Assembly: GCA_036924085.1 (NCBI GenBank)
Contig: JAVGWX010000008.1
Location: 49,025,019-49,089,018, forward strand
Reading direction: 5' to 3'
Length of the DNA: 64,000 bases
Source of the DNA: Ariolimax columbianus
Lineage: Eukaryota; Mollusca; Gastropoda; Stylommatophora; Arionidae
The position numbers and the translations under genes were made by a program. The notes beneath the pieces were generated by a model. It saw only the letters and a program-made list of their open reading frames with translations. It was not told the DNA's origin and made no database searches. Of the stretch, positions 21,966 to 35,400 are shown one piece after another (position 1 is the stretch's first letter; each line of letters begins with the position of its first letter).

Positions 21966-24900
21966 GGTTTGATATTCTTATTTGTATTGACTGCTGTACC
22001 TGATAAAGGCATTGTAAGTCATAACAAAAGTTAAGTTCTTGATTTTGTTCTAAATCGGTATTTGAACCATTCCTATCTATGTTTTATACTCCACAGGCTA
22101 CAAAACAGAGACTGGGGTATGAGAGGACTAGGTTTTGAACTCTTCCAGTTTTACCACCAGAAGCAAGCATTCACATCACTACAATTGATAAAATATAGAG
22201 ACTTGACAATAAGCATTAATGTCTGAAATATTATCTTACTATCCACATGTTAACAAACTCACCCTGGGCATTACAGTCCTAGCTAGTATCTTACTATCCA
22301 CATGTTAACAAACCGACCCTGGGCATTACAGTCCTAGCTAGTATCTTACTATCCACATGTTAACAAACCCACCCTGGGCATTACAATCCTAGCTAGTATC
22401 TTACTATCCACATGTTAACAAACTCACCATCAGGAATTACAGTCCTAGCTAGCATCTTACTATCCACATGTTAACAAACTCACCCTCAGGCATTACAGTC
22501 CCAGCTAGTATCTTACTATCCACATTTTAAAAAACCTACCCTGGGCATTACATTCCTAGCTAGTATCTTACTATCCACATGTTAACAAACTCACCTTGGG
22601 CATTACAGTCCTAGCTAGTATCTTATTATCAACATGTTAACAAACTCACTCTCAGGCATTACAGTCCCAGCTAGTATCTTACTATCCACATGTTAACAAA
22701 CCCACCGTGGGCATTACAGTCCTAGCTAGTATCTTACTATCCACATATTAACAAACTCACCCTCAGGCATTACAGTCCTAGCTATTATCTTTCTATCCAC
22801 ATGTTAACAAACCCACCGTGGGCATTACAGTCCTAGCTAGTATCTTACTATCCACATATTAACAAACTCACCCTCAGGCATTACAGTCCTAGCTAGTATC
22901 TACATGTTAACAAACCCACCCTGGGCATTACAGTCCTAGCTAGTATCTTACTATCCACATGTTAACAAACTGACCCTGAGCATTACAGTCCTAGCTAGTA
23001 CCTTACTGTCAACATGTTAACAAACTCACTCTAAGGCATTACAGTCCTAGCTAGCATCTTACTATCCACATGTTAACAAATTCACCCTCAGGCATTACAG
23101 TCCCAGCTAGTATCTTACTATCCACATGTTAATAAACCCACCCTGGGCATTACAGTCCTAGCTAGTATCTTACTATCAACATGTTAAAAAACCTACCCAT
23201 GGCATTACAGTCCTAGCTAGTATCTTACTATCCACATGTTAACAAACTCACCTTCAGGCATTACAGTCCTAGCTAGTATCATACTTTCCCCATGTTAACA
23301 AACCCACCCTGTGCATTACAGTCCTATCTAGTATCTTACTATCCACATGTTAACAAACTCACCCTCAGGCATTATAGTCCCAGCTAGTATCTTACTATCC
23401 ACATGTTAACAAACCCACCCTGGGCATTACAGTCGTATCTAGTATCTTACTTTCCACATGTTAACAAACTCACCCTCAGGCATTACAGTCCCAGCTAGTA
23501 TCTTACTATCCACATGTTAACAAACTCACCCTCAGGCATTACAGTCTTAGCTAGTATCTTACTATGCACATGTTAACAAACCCACCCTGGGCATTACAGT
23601 CCTAGCTAGTATCTTACTATCCACATGTTAATAAACTCACCCTCAGGCATTACAGTCCTAGCTAGTATCTTACTATCCCCATGTTAACAAACTCATCCTC
23701 AGGCATTACAGTTCTAGCTAGTATCTTACTATCCACATGTTACCAAACCCACCCTGGGCATTACAATCCTAGCTAGTATCTTACTATCCACATGCTAACA
23801 AACTCACCCTCAGGCATTACAGTCCTAGCTAGTATCTTACTATGCACATGTTCACAAACCGACCCTGGGCATTACAGTCCTAGCTAGTATCTTACTATCC
23901 ACATGTTAACAAACCGACCCTGGGCATTACAGTCCTAGCTATTATCTTACTATGCACATGTTAACATACCTACCCTGGGCATTATAGTCCTAGTTAGCAT
24001 CTTACTATGCTACATCAAGTTTTAAGGTCCTATATATAGCATCTTACTATCCACAAGTTAACATGCCAACATCAAGTTTTAATGTCCCACAAAGTATCTA
24101 CCTAAACACATGCTAACAGTCATTTATATAATACCTTACTGTTAGAATATTAACATACATATAATAAACTGTATTGTCCCATAACGTATCGTACTATCCC
24201 ATGTAAACAGATGTACACTTATACAAAACATTACAGTCCTACATAGTAATTTGTTATCTGTATATTAACAGACCAATATTAAGCTTTATTGTCATTCAAA
24301 ATATTGTACAATCCCAATGTTATCAGACAGAAAGCTTTAATGTCCTACATACAATTTTACAATCCACATATTAACAAACCAACTCTAGATTTAATGTGCT
24401 ATACACTATCTACTATCTAGATGTTAAAGACTAATCCAGAGCATTGATGCACTACATAGTTTCTTACTGCCACAATGTTAACAAACCAACACAGAGCTTG
24501 AATGTCCTACACAGTTTTTTACTGCCTCAATGTTAACAAAACAACACAGAGCTTGAATGTCCTACACAGTTTCTTACTGCCTCAATGTTAACAAAACAAC
24601 ACAGAGTTTGAATGTCCTATATAGTTTCTCACTGTCACAATGTTAACAAACCAACACAGAGCTTGAATGTCCTACATAGTTTCTCACTGTCCCAATGTTA
24701 ACAAAAAAACACAGAGCTTGAATGTCCTACATAGTTTCTCACTGTCACAATGTTAACAAACCAACACAGATCTTGAATGTCCTACACATTTTCTCACTGC
24801 CTCAATGTTAACAAACCAACACAGAGCTTGAATGTCCTACACAGTTTCTCACTGCCTCAATGTTAACAAACCAACACAGAGCTTCAATGTCCTATAAAGT

Positions 24901-27000
24901 ATCTTACTGTCAACAGAAGCAGACCAACACCTCATTTTAGTGCAATACATAATATATTGCAAACTACATGTTAACAGGCAGATGCTGAGCTTAACTGTTA
25001 AAAATAATATCTTACTGTTCACATGTTAATAAACAAACACCGAGCTTTTAGCATAGATGACCTACGTAGTATCTTACTCTACAACTGTTAGCAGACAGAC
25101 ACTGAGTTTTATTGTCCCATGTACTATTAAACTGTTTGCATGTTAACAAACCATTCTTATTTGTTAATGTCCTACATGTTATCTTACTGTCCAGAAGCTA
25201 GCAGTCTCATAGGAATCTTTAATGTCCAACATATTGTTTTACTTTTCACATGTTAACAGAACAACAGCAAGCTTTACTTTGCTACATAGCATCATACTAT
25301 CTACTTGTTAACAGAACGACAGCAAGTTTTACTTTGCTACATAGCATCATACTATCCACTTGTTAAAAGAACAACAGCAAGCTTTACTTTGCTACATAGC
25401 ATCATACTATCCACTTGTTAACACACCAACAGTGAACTTTCATGTCCTACATATTTTCCTAATGTCCAAATGTTAATACACAGCAACCGAGATATAATGC
25501 TCTATATATTATCTCACTATCCACATGAAAACAGACCAACATCATGATTAGGTATCCTATATAGTATATTATTATCCCCAGGTAAACAGACCAAAAATGA
25601 GCGGTGATGCCCTACATAGTATTTTACTTTCCACACGTTAACATACCAACACTGAGCTTTATTGTCCTACATATCCTGTTCATACCCAGATGTTAACAGG
25701 CAAATATCAAGCTTTAATGTCCTTTACAGTGTCTTACCTTCGTTTTGTAAACAGACAGACACCAAGACTGAATGTTATAACGGCTTCCTGCTGTCTCCAT
25801 GTCAACAGACAAACACCGAGCTGTAGTGTTGTAAAAAAAATGTTTCTAATCAAATTATTAATAGACCCACACTGAGCCTTATCGCAAAAAACAAAACAAA
25901 AATAATCTTCTGTTCCACAAATAAAGAGATAGCAATAGGCTTAATTATCTTATTATCTGACTATCACTATGGAAACAGAATGACACCGAGGTTTATTGTC
26001 CTAAATATTATCTTGATATTCACAAGGCAAAAGATGTAGACCTACAACAAGCTTTACTGTCCCATATAGTATCTTACTTTTCACATCTAAACAAACTGAC
26101 CATGTCTATTAATGTCGTGCATTTTATCCTACTAATCACATATAAATAGATCCACACAAGCTTCAATGTCCTACATTTTATCTTTAAATCCACATGCCAG
26201 AATAACACTGAGCTTTACTGCCATACATATTATCTTACCATCCCCACGTTAACAGACCAACAACGAGATTTGATATCCTACATATTAACTTATCATCCAC
26301 AAATTTACAGACCAGCACCATGATTTGATACTCTACATATTATCTTACCATTCCCATGTTAACAGATCAGCACCGAGGTTTGATACCCTACATATAATCT
26401 TACCATTCCCATGTTAATAGACCAACAACAAGATTTGATACCCTACATAGTATCTTACTATCTACATGATAACAGAGACCACCACTGAGATTTGAAACCC
26501 TACATATTTTCTTACTATCCACGTGTTAACAGACCGCCACTGAGATTTGATACCTTACATATCTTTCTTTCCACATAGCAACAGATGTAGACGGCCACCA
26601 AACTTTACAGTCCTATATAATACGATAGAATCCATAAATTAACAGTCCAACATCAAAACGTATGTCCTACATAGCATTTTACTGTCACCATGTTAACAGA
26701 CTTCATGTTTTAGTGAAATCAGTTACCAGAGGACGCAGCGCTGAGACAGAAGCTGTGGTGCAGCCACTCCGACCTGAAGGGACACCAGGATTTAATGATC
26801 TACATATTATCTTACTATCCACATGTTAGAAGTCAGATACTGAGCTTTAATCTCCTACATAAGATCTTACTAGTTACAAATCAACAGATGATAACCAACT
26901 TGGAGATTTACTGTCTTGAAAAATATCTTACTATCCACATGTTAGTAGACTAACATAATAATGTTCCCTTAGGTGTCTGGGGCCTGTTGCATCGGATGAA
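20631..27000. repeat. Tandem composite unit A (LINE part plus satellite array)
   Basis: The stretch from GAGACTCAATGATAAC in the LINE endonuclease to TCGGATGAA at the edge of a second LINE scrap is repeated at 27019-32319. Unit A has about 32 core satellite units, unit B about 15. Confidence 0.9.
22205..26965. repeat. 55-bp satellite array, unit A (core and diverged flank)
   Basis: Core 22225-24000: about 32 units of 55-56 bp built on TATCTTACTATCCACATGTT, AACAAACTCACCCTGGGC and ATTACAGTCCTAGCTAG. Two variants alternate loosely: CCTGGGC (55 bp) and CCTCAGGC (56 bp). From 24000 to 26965 the same frame continues but units are strongly diverged (CCTACATAGTATCTTAC, CAACACCGAGCTTTAATG). An unrelated insert of about 80 bp lies near 26710-26790. 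Confidence 0.95.
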
Positions 27001-27018
27001 AGATCATCCTACACAGTG

Positions 27019-28385
27019 GAGACTCAATGATAACAAACTGCTATAGTCCACCGGCCACAGCTCTGGCAATATACAAAGTCAAAATTGAAGAGTCGAGACA
27101 CCTCATAGTGGGAGATTTTAACAGTTACACCCCAAACTGGGGCTACAAAACAATGGACCAGAGAGACGGGGGGTAGAAGATTAGATGAGGGAAAACAAAG
27201 TCATCTTAATAAATAGGCCAGACGATAGGCACACATATTACTCTAGAATATGGAAAAAAATGAGTACTCCAGACCTTGCGATGGCAACGGACGACCTTCA
27301 CCGGCTAACAGCAAGAACAGTCAACAGTCAACTGGATGGAAGCGACCATGTCCCAATCACTTTAGAAATATGTAATATGGGACAAACAGAGATAACAGAT
27401 ATGCACCCACGCTGGAATTTCAAAAGAGCAAACTGGATTCTATTTAGAGAAAATGTAAATAAACTCTGTGAAAATATATCCCATGCCAAAAATTTAAATA
27501 AAAATGTTACCATCATGACGGAGGCTATCATCCAGGCAGTAAATAAATCAAATCCATGTGGAAAACGGAAAAATTATAAACCCTATTGGAGCAATAAACT
27601 AGGCAAAATGCACAAAGAACTAAGTGAGACAAGAGATACCATGAAAAAACATCCTTCACCAGATAAAAACAGGGAAACAGAGCAAAATTAAAAACACATT
27701 CATAGAGTCAAAAAAGGGTGAGATCCAAAGAAATTGGCAGGAAAAGACTGAAAGCCTAAGCATGGAAAGAGGTACAAGTAATTTCTGCGGAAGCTGATAA
27801 GAGCATTAAATGAGGAAACCAGAGGGAGCCATGGGAAGACGGTCATTAAGGAAAATGAGAAACATCATACAGGGAAAATGGCAGCAAACATCCTGGCTGA
27901 ATTTTTCAGAGAGGAGCGTACTACAACATTGACATGAGAACGCAAACTAGAGGTCAAAAAATAGATAAAAGAGAACCTGAAGACACAGAATGCGGATCCC
28001 TGAATGAAGGCATCATTCAAAATAGTAGAGATAAACACTGCTATTCAGAAACTGAAAAACAAGAAAGCTCAAGGAAAAGATGGCATCACATGATTAAAAA
28101 CCTAGATCAAGGGTCAAGAAGAAAACTCATGAAAATCTGTAATCAATAATGGAGCACGGGTAGGATCCCAGACCTGTGGCGGAAGGCTATCATTATCCCA
28201 ATCAGAATACCAAAATAGGGGAAGACAAGCAAGGAAAGCTATAGGACAAAAAGCCTGCTCAGCTGTGTTGGAAAAGTCATGGAAAAAAGGTAAATGCAAG
28301 ACTATAAAACATCTGGAAAATAAACCAGCTCCTACTCAATTCACTGCTATGAAAGGTTTGATATTCTTATTTGTATTGACTGCTG
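27019..28385 (+). mobile_element. LINE endonuclease/RT-start fragment (unit B)
   Basis: Begins inside the endonuclease. Open from 27185 to 27691 (168 codons: ILINRPDDRHTYYSRIWKK, SDHVPITLEI, AVNKSNPCGKRKNYKPYW), where unit A is broken by one extra A and a TAA. The catalytic-loop motif reads GDFNSYTPNW, with Tyr for the His of unit A. RT fingers end near 28380. Confidence 0.8.
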
Positions 28386-28613
28386 TACCTGATAAAGGCA
28401 TTGTAAGTCATAACAGAAGTTAAGTTCTTGATTTTGTTCTAAATCGGTTTTTGAACCATTCCTATCTATGTTTTATAATCCGCAGGCTACAAAACAGAGA
28501 CTGGGGTATGAGAGGACTGCGTTTTGAACTCTCCCAGTTTTACCACAAAAAGCAAGCATTCACATCACTACAATTGATAAAATATAGAGACTTGACAATA
28601 AGCATTAATGTCT

Positions 28614-31600
28614 GAAATATTATCTTACTATCCACATGTTAACAAACTCACCCTGGGCATTACAGTCCTAGCTAGTATCTTACTATCCACATGTTAACAA
28701 ACCGACCCTGGGCATTACAGTCCTAGCTAGTATCTTACTATCTACATGTTAACAAACCCACCCTGTGCATTACAGTCCTAGCTAGTATCTTACTATCCAC
28801 ATGTTAACAAACTCACCATCAGGCATTACAGTCCTAGCTAGCATCTTACTATCCACATGTTAACAAACTCACACTCAAGCATTACAGTCCCAGCTAGTAT
28901 CTTACTATCAACATGTTAACAAACTCTCTCTCAGGCATTACAGTCCCAGCTAGTATCTTACTATCCACATGTTAACAAACTCACCCTCAAGCATTACAGT
29001 CCTAGCTAGTATCTTACTATCCACATGTTAACAAACCCACCCTGGGCATTACAGTCCTAGCTAGTATCTTACTATCCACATGTTAACAAACACACCCTCA
29101 GGCAATACAGTCCCAGCTAGTATCTTACTATACACATGTTAAAAAACTCACCCTCAGGCATTACAGTCTTAGCTAGTATCTTACTATACACATGTTAACA
29201 AACCCACCCTGGGCATTACAGTCCTAGCTAGTATCTTACTATCCACATGTTAACAAACTCACCCTCGGGCATTACAGTCCTAGCTAGTATATTACTATGC
29301 ACATGTTAACAAACCGACCCTGGGCATTACAGTCCTAGCTAGTATCTTACTATCCACATGTTAACAAACCGACCCTGGGCATTACAGTCCTAGCTATTAT
29401 CTTACTATGCACATGTTAACATACCTAGCCTGGGCATTATAGTCCTAGTTAGCATCTTACTATGCTACATCAAGTTTTAAGGTCCTATATATAGCATCTT
29501 TCTATCCACAAGTTAACATGCCAACATCAAGTTTTAATGTCCCACAAAGTATCTACCTAAACACATGCTAACAGTCATTTATATAATACCTTACTTTTAG
29601 AATATTAACATACATATAATAAACTGTATTGTCCCATAACGTATCGTATTATCCCATGTAAACAGATGTACACTTATACAAAACATTACAGTCCTACATA
29701 GTAATTTGCTATCTGTATATTAACAGACCAATATTAAGCTTTATTGTCAATTAAAAATATTGTACAATCCCAATGTTATCAGACAGAAAGCATTAATGTC
29801 CTACATAAAATCTTACAATCCACATATTAACAAACCAACTCCAGATTTAATGTGCTATACACTATCTACTATCTAGATGTTAAAGACTGATCCAGAGCAT
29901 TGATGCACTACATAGTTCATTTTAGTGCAATGCATAATATATTGCAAACTACATGTTAACATGCAGATGCTGAGCTTAACTGTTAAAAATAATATCTTAC
30001 TGTTCACATGATAATAAACAAACACCGAGCTTTTAGCATAGATGACCTACGTAGTATCTTACTCTACAACTGTTAGCAGACAGACACTGAGTTTTATTGT
30101 CCCATGTACTATTAAACTGTTTGCATGTTAACAAACCTTTCTTATTTGTTAATGTCCTACATGTTATCTTACTGTCCAGAAGCTAGCAGTCTCATAGGAA
30201 TCTATAATGTCCAACATATTGTTTTACTTTTCACATGTTAACAGAACAACAGCAAGCTTTACTTTGCTACATAGCATCATACTATCTAATTGTTAACAGA
30301 ACGACAGCAAGTTTTACTTTGCTACATAGCATCATACTATCCACTTGTTAAAAGAACAACAGCACGTTTTACTTTGCTACATAGCATCATACTATCTACT
30401 TGTTAAAAGAACAACAGCACGTTTTACTTTGCTACATAGCATCACACTATCCACTTGTTTACAGAATGACAGCAAGTTTTACTTTGCTACATAGCATCAT
30501 ACTATCCACTTGTTAACACACTAACAGTGAACTTTCATGTCCTACATATTTTCCTAATGTCCAAATGTTAATACACAGCAACCGAGATATAATGCTCTAT
30601 ATATTATCTTACTATCCACATGAAAACAGACCAACATCATGATTAGGTATCCTATATAGTATATTATTATCCCCAGGTAAACAGACCAAAAATGAGCGGT
30701 GATGCCCTACATAGTATTTTACTTTCCACACATTAACATACCAACACTGAGCTTTATTGTCCTACATATCCTGTTCATACCCAGATGTTAACAGGCAAAT
30801 ATCAAGCTTTAATGTCCTTTACAGTGTCTTACCTTCGTTTTGTAAACAGACAGACACCAAGACTGAATGTTATAACGGCTTCCTGCTGTCTCCATGTCAA
30901 CAGACAAACACCGAGCTGTAGTGTTGTAAAAAAAATGTTTCTAATCAAATTATTAATAGACCCACACTGAGCCTTATCGCAAAAAAAAAAAATAATCTTC
31001 TGTTCCACAAATAAAGAGATAGCAATAGGCTTAATTATCTTGATATCTGACTATCACTATGGAAACAGAATGACACCGAGGTTTATTGTCCTAAATATTA
31101 TCTTGATATTCACAAGGCAAAAGATGTAGACCTACAACAAGCTTTACTGTCCCATATAGTATCTTACTTTTCACATCTAAACAAACTGACCATGTCTATT
31201 AATGTCGTGCATATTATCCTACTAATCACATATAAATAGATCCACACAAGCTTCAATGTCCTACATTTTATCTTTAAATCCACATGCCAGAATAACACTG
31301 AGCTTTACTGCCATACATATTATCTTACCATCCCCACGTTAACAGACCAACAACGAGATTTGATATCCTACATATTAACTTATCATCCACAAATTTACAG
31401 ACCAGCACCATGATTTGATACTCTACATATTATCTTACCATTCCCATGTTAACAGATCAGCACCGAGGTTTGATACCCTACATATAATCTTACCATTCCC
31501 ATGTTAATAGACCAACAACAAGATTTGATACCCTACATATTATCTTACCATCCCCACGTTAACAGACCAGCACCGAGATTTGATACCGTACATATTATCT

Positions 31601-32278
31601 TACCATTCCCATGTTAATAGACCAACACCAAGATTTGATACCCTACATATTATCTTACCACCCCCACGTTAACAGCGTTAACAGACCAGCACCGAGATTT
31701 GATACCCTCCATCTTATCTTACTATCCCGATGATAACAGACCAACATGAAGATTTGATCCCCTACATAGTATCTTACTATCTACATGATAACAGAGACCA
31801 CCACTGAGATTTGAAACCCTACATATTTTCTTACTATCCACGTGTTAACAGACCGCCACTGAGATTTGATACCTTACATATCTTTCTTTCCACATAGCAA
31901 CAGATGTAGACGGCCACCAAACTTTACAGTCCTATATAATACGATAGAATCCATAAATTAACAGTCCAACACCAAAACGTATGTCCTACATAGCATTTTA
32001 CTGTCACCATGTTAACAGACTAAATGTTTTAGTGAAATCAGTTACCAGAGGACGCAGCGCTGAGACAGAAGCTGTGGTGCAGCCACTCCGACCTGAAGGG
32101 ACACCAGGATTTAATGATCTACATATTATCTTACTATCCACATGTTAGAAGTCAGATACTGAGCTTTAATCTCCTACATAAGATCTTACTAGTTACAAAT
32201 CAACAGATGATAACCAACTTGGAGATTTACTGTCTTGAAAAATATCTTACTATCCACATGTTAGTAGACTAACATAAT
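28614..32278. repeat. 55-bp satellite array, unit B
   Basis: Core 28625-29460 with about 15 units, then diverged units to 32278. Same left edge and same embedded insert (about 32030-32115) as unit A. Confidence 0.95.
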
Positions 32279-32282
32279 AATG

Positions 32283-32640
32283 TTCCCTTAGGTGTCTGGG
32301 GCCTGTTGCGTCGGATGAACAGCACCATGTCCAGTTGTAACTGCATGCTGCCAGGCCTCCTCTAAGGCATATGGGGAAGCCGCTACCTGTTGAAGCCACG
32401 TGTTTCGGTGACGACCTCTACGGCGATTCCAGCCAGCAGGGTGAAGGCCGTTGACACTGTTGACTGTCTTTTGAAGAATCTGGTGAGCTGGGACCTCCTT
32501 GTCCAGGTGGACAACATGACCGAACAGGAAAATGCTGTGACATTCCAGAATAACTGAGATGGGGGGAAATGTGTCTTTGCTGAAACATCTACATTCCAGA
32601 CAAAATCGTACCAATGAGTGCTAAGGATGTGTCGCTGTAG
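32283..32640 (-). mobile_element. LINE RT C-terminal fragment inside the satellite
   Basis: The minus strand reads LFGHVVHLDKEVPAHQIL, then GRHRNTWLQQV and EEAWQHAV, the basic C-terminal tail seen in several LINE clades. Diverged satellite units lie on both sides (to 32278 and from 32645), so it inserted into an existing array. Its first bases also end unit A at 27000. Confidence 0.72.
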
Positions 32641-32644
32641 TCGC

Positions 32645-33045
32645 TAGTAGACTAACACTAGCTTTAATGTCCTACATAGTAACTCACTATCAACATATTA
32701 GCAGACTGACACCAAGTTTTAATCTTCTACATAGTATCTCACTATCAACATATTAGCAGGCTGACACCAAGTTATAATCTTCTACATATTATCTCACTAT
32801 CAACATATTAGCAGACTGACACCAAGCTTTAATCTTCTACATAGTATCTTACTGTCCACATGCTAATACATACACAACAATATTTAAATTCCTACATATT
32901 TTCTTACTATCCCCAAGTTAATACATACACAACAATATTTAAATTCCTACATATTATCTTTACTATCCCCATGTTAACACATACACAACAATATTTAAAT
33001 TCCTACATAGTATTTTACTATCCACATGTTAACCACAATAGTATT
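32645..33045. repeat. Diverged satellite units beyond the LINE scrap
   Basis: About seven diverged units with AGTATCTCACTATCAACATA and CATGTTAACACATACACAAC words, the right end of the array. Confidence 0.85.
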
Positions 33046-35009
33046 ACCGACTCTCAAACCCTTTATCTGTTTGCACACACTGACATTAACAAACAAGCTA
33101 AACTCCTACTGAGTATGTAGTTGCTAAATGGCTGAATCAACAGCAACAGAACCAAACAAATGGGTTATGCAAGCAATTTTAGAGCTGCATTTTTAAAAGC
33201 CAGTATGAACAGTACGTAGGAAGTATTACTAAGTCTTGGAAATCTGTCAATACTGAAGGACTTTACACAGTTGTACACACACGTACACACACACGCAAAG
33301 CAATATGTGCATGTGTGCGTGAAGGTATGTTTAAAATAATAAGGTATGTATTACTACATTACCAGGCTTTCCATTTGGTGTATGTTAATAGTACCATTAC
33401 TCGAATAAACCATATGTACACAGACTGACAGCAAAGAGCAGATTTATCAATACCTGGACTTAAGGAATGTGTACTTTAGCATCTGTTTGTTTACATTCGT
33501 GAATATAGCATCTTGTGCGTCTGGTGAAATAAACAAGAAACAAACATACACTGGAATAAGGTTCGATTTAATATTTACGTATTTCAGATGTTATGTTATG
33601 AATATTACTTCTACATTTATTCAGCCAGTAATGAACATGCAAGATTCCTCCATATGATTAGTGTGATTATAATGATGGTCACGGGTGTCCTGTTTAAAAA
33701 AAATGTACAGTTTGAAATATGAATATGTACAATAAGATTAACAATCTACAGATGGGATGTTAGAGAAATTTACAAACAAAAAAGTCTCCATACCTTTGCT
33801 AACGTCTCATTAAATCCAACAATTTGAAAGTAGCACACACACAATATAAGCACGCTTGACCATAAACAACTCTCAGCACAGATCTTCGATAGCTAGATAA
33901 AAGTTACACGACCTAGTAGTGAACTGTATTTACACGGAAAATAATTACTTCGCCACAAGGGCAATGAATTGAAAAGAAAGGGATGTAATAAATGCATCAC
34001 AATATTATACATCATTTAATAATCACATTAAAATAAAGCTAATATTTCTAATAGTTAAGGGTGTGTTTAATGCAGCATACTATACAAACTTTACTCTTGG
34101 GCAATTTCTAAAATTTATTTACATTTTATGGATATTATTAAATTACTTTTTGAAAACAATATGCGAGCCGCTGTTACCAGAACAGAGGTTGCTTAAACAG
34201 GCATCAGCATATATGTTAACTATAACTTTACTATTAACAGCTACAGGAGCAGCCAGTGTTGTCTTCTGCCAGTTACTTGTCTAGTTCGCTCCATGACTTC
34301 GACGCCGGTCAAGGTCCAAGGTTCAGCTCTTGTGATAAGCACGGCTTTGCTGTCACAATCGTCGCCGACGAGCGCCTGGGGTCGCGAGTTGTTCCTCCCC
34401 ATATGTCGTGCACGAGGACGACAACAAGCGTGAGAAATTTGGTCGGGTGGATAATTAACACCTATCGCCTTCAGTGTACAGATGCCAATGTACACGTCCA
34501 TGTGGTTCTGGTGTAGGGCCATAGCTCACTCGTTCTAGGTTGTACCTGGATAAAGAGGGGAGATGCCCAAGCCAGAACCTCTCACGCAAATTTTTTATGA
34601 TGAGATAACTCTTAATGTTTTTATTTTGTGTATTTGTTTAGTTATGTCCCCTACCACGTTTGAAATCACTGGGTGTGAATAACATCAGCGACGAAAATGG
34701 CACCCGACATTAAACTGCATCTCCTCCCCTCGCCTTCTACCGACACAAGCTGATAGAAGATGATGATGATGATAAGCATGACAATGATAATAACAAAACA
34801 TTGATCATTTACTTACAAGAAAACAATTAAATAAATCTGTGAGCGTACAACCACGAAGGAATGATTATTCCATGAGATAAGCAGAAGAAAAAGTGTGATT
34901 CCCATAGAGACATGTTCAAGGAAACAAGACCACAGCATATGTACATAGAGAGCGTAGGATGCAACGTTGTTTTGGGGGGGGGGGGAAGCTGCTTCTCTCC
35001 GGTTGCAAC
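33046..35009. other. Unassigned sequence
   Basis: No gene or family recognised. It holds a CA-rich stretch (33270-33300), a GC-richer block with open frames on both strands (34241-34522) that I cannot assign, and a G10-type run near 34975. Confidence 0.45.
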
Positions 35010-35400
35010 TTGTTTCAGCCAACCTAGCTGTAAATGAGTACCCGATTTACTGTTAGGAAAAATGAGAGAGGGACAGGTATTGCTTCTCACAAAAAGCTGA
35101 AGTGTTTAGTTTGATTAGAGGTTTGCCTTTCTTGAGTCTGTGGAGAAGACTTGCCCTTTTCCACTCCAGACTGTATCCGTTTGGGCGGTATCATGACGCA
35201 TTAGCCAGTGTATGGTGTGTGTATCAGAAGAATGAAGATTCCAGTACCTCAGCCCTGGCGGTAATGACTGATATGGAAATACATTTACATATCCGTGATA
35301 TTGTAAGTCAAGACAGCAAGGAAGGGAACTGGCTACCCCCATCTCATAAAAGCTGAGCCCTCTTATAGGGAAGTTTCTACCACAACATCCCCGACTGCAG
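35010..35400. repeat. Possible dispersed repeat (SINE-like)
   Basis: The words AGCTGTAAATGAGTACCCGA, GGAAGGGAACTGGCTACCCC and TCCCCGACTGCAGT each have partial matches elsewhere (near 700, 9865 and 14735). This suggests one dispersed family. Ends and target duplications were not found. Confidence 0.4.

Larger units (their letters stand above)
5393..24700. repeat. Long duplication, left copy
   Basis: This stretch is repeated in the same orientation at 44645-64000. Reading matched landmarks gives shifts of 39140 (5741), 39137 (6163), 39338 (7078), 39314 (10045), 39344 (15763), 39314 (18335) and 39426 (24181). The main changes of shift fall in simple repeats: a GA tract (+201), a GT-rich array (-24), a GAA tract (+12), a GA tract (-30) and the 55-bp array (+110). 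There is also an 18-bp insertion in intron 2 and a few 1-3 bp indels. Substitutions elsewhere are sparse. The right limit here is only the place matching the window end; the true unit may run to 44644. Confidence 0.93.
27019..32319. repeat. Tandem composite unit B
   Basis: Same order as unit A with a shorter core array. It lacks the part matching about 24455-24935 and has extra diverged units near 30360-30480 and 31540-31760. Its LINE part retains open frame where unit A has a stop and a frameshift. Confidence 0.9.

Noticed and set aside
22095..22230. Exon-like piece reading RLQNRDWGMRGLGFELFQFY after a CAG
   Set aside because: It looks like an acceptor and open frame, but I know no matching protein and no partner exon was found. 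It is repeated with the LINE block.
22225..24000. CRISPR-like array
   Set aside because: The whole 55-bp unit repeats, with no unique spacers. The context is eukaryotic and no cas gene is present.
34241..34522. Open frames on both strands in a GC-richer block
   Set aside because: No motif on either strand. Overlapping frames of equal quality suggest base composition only.
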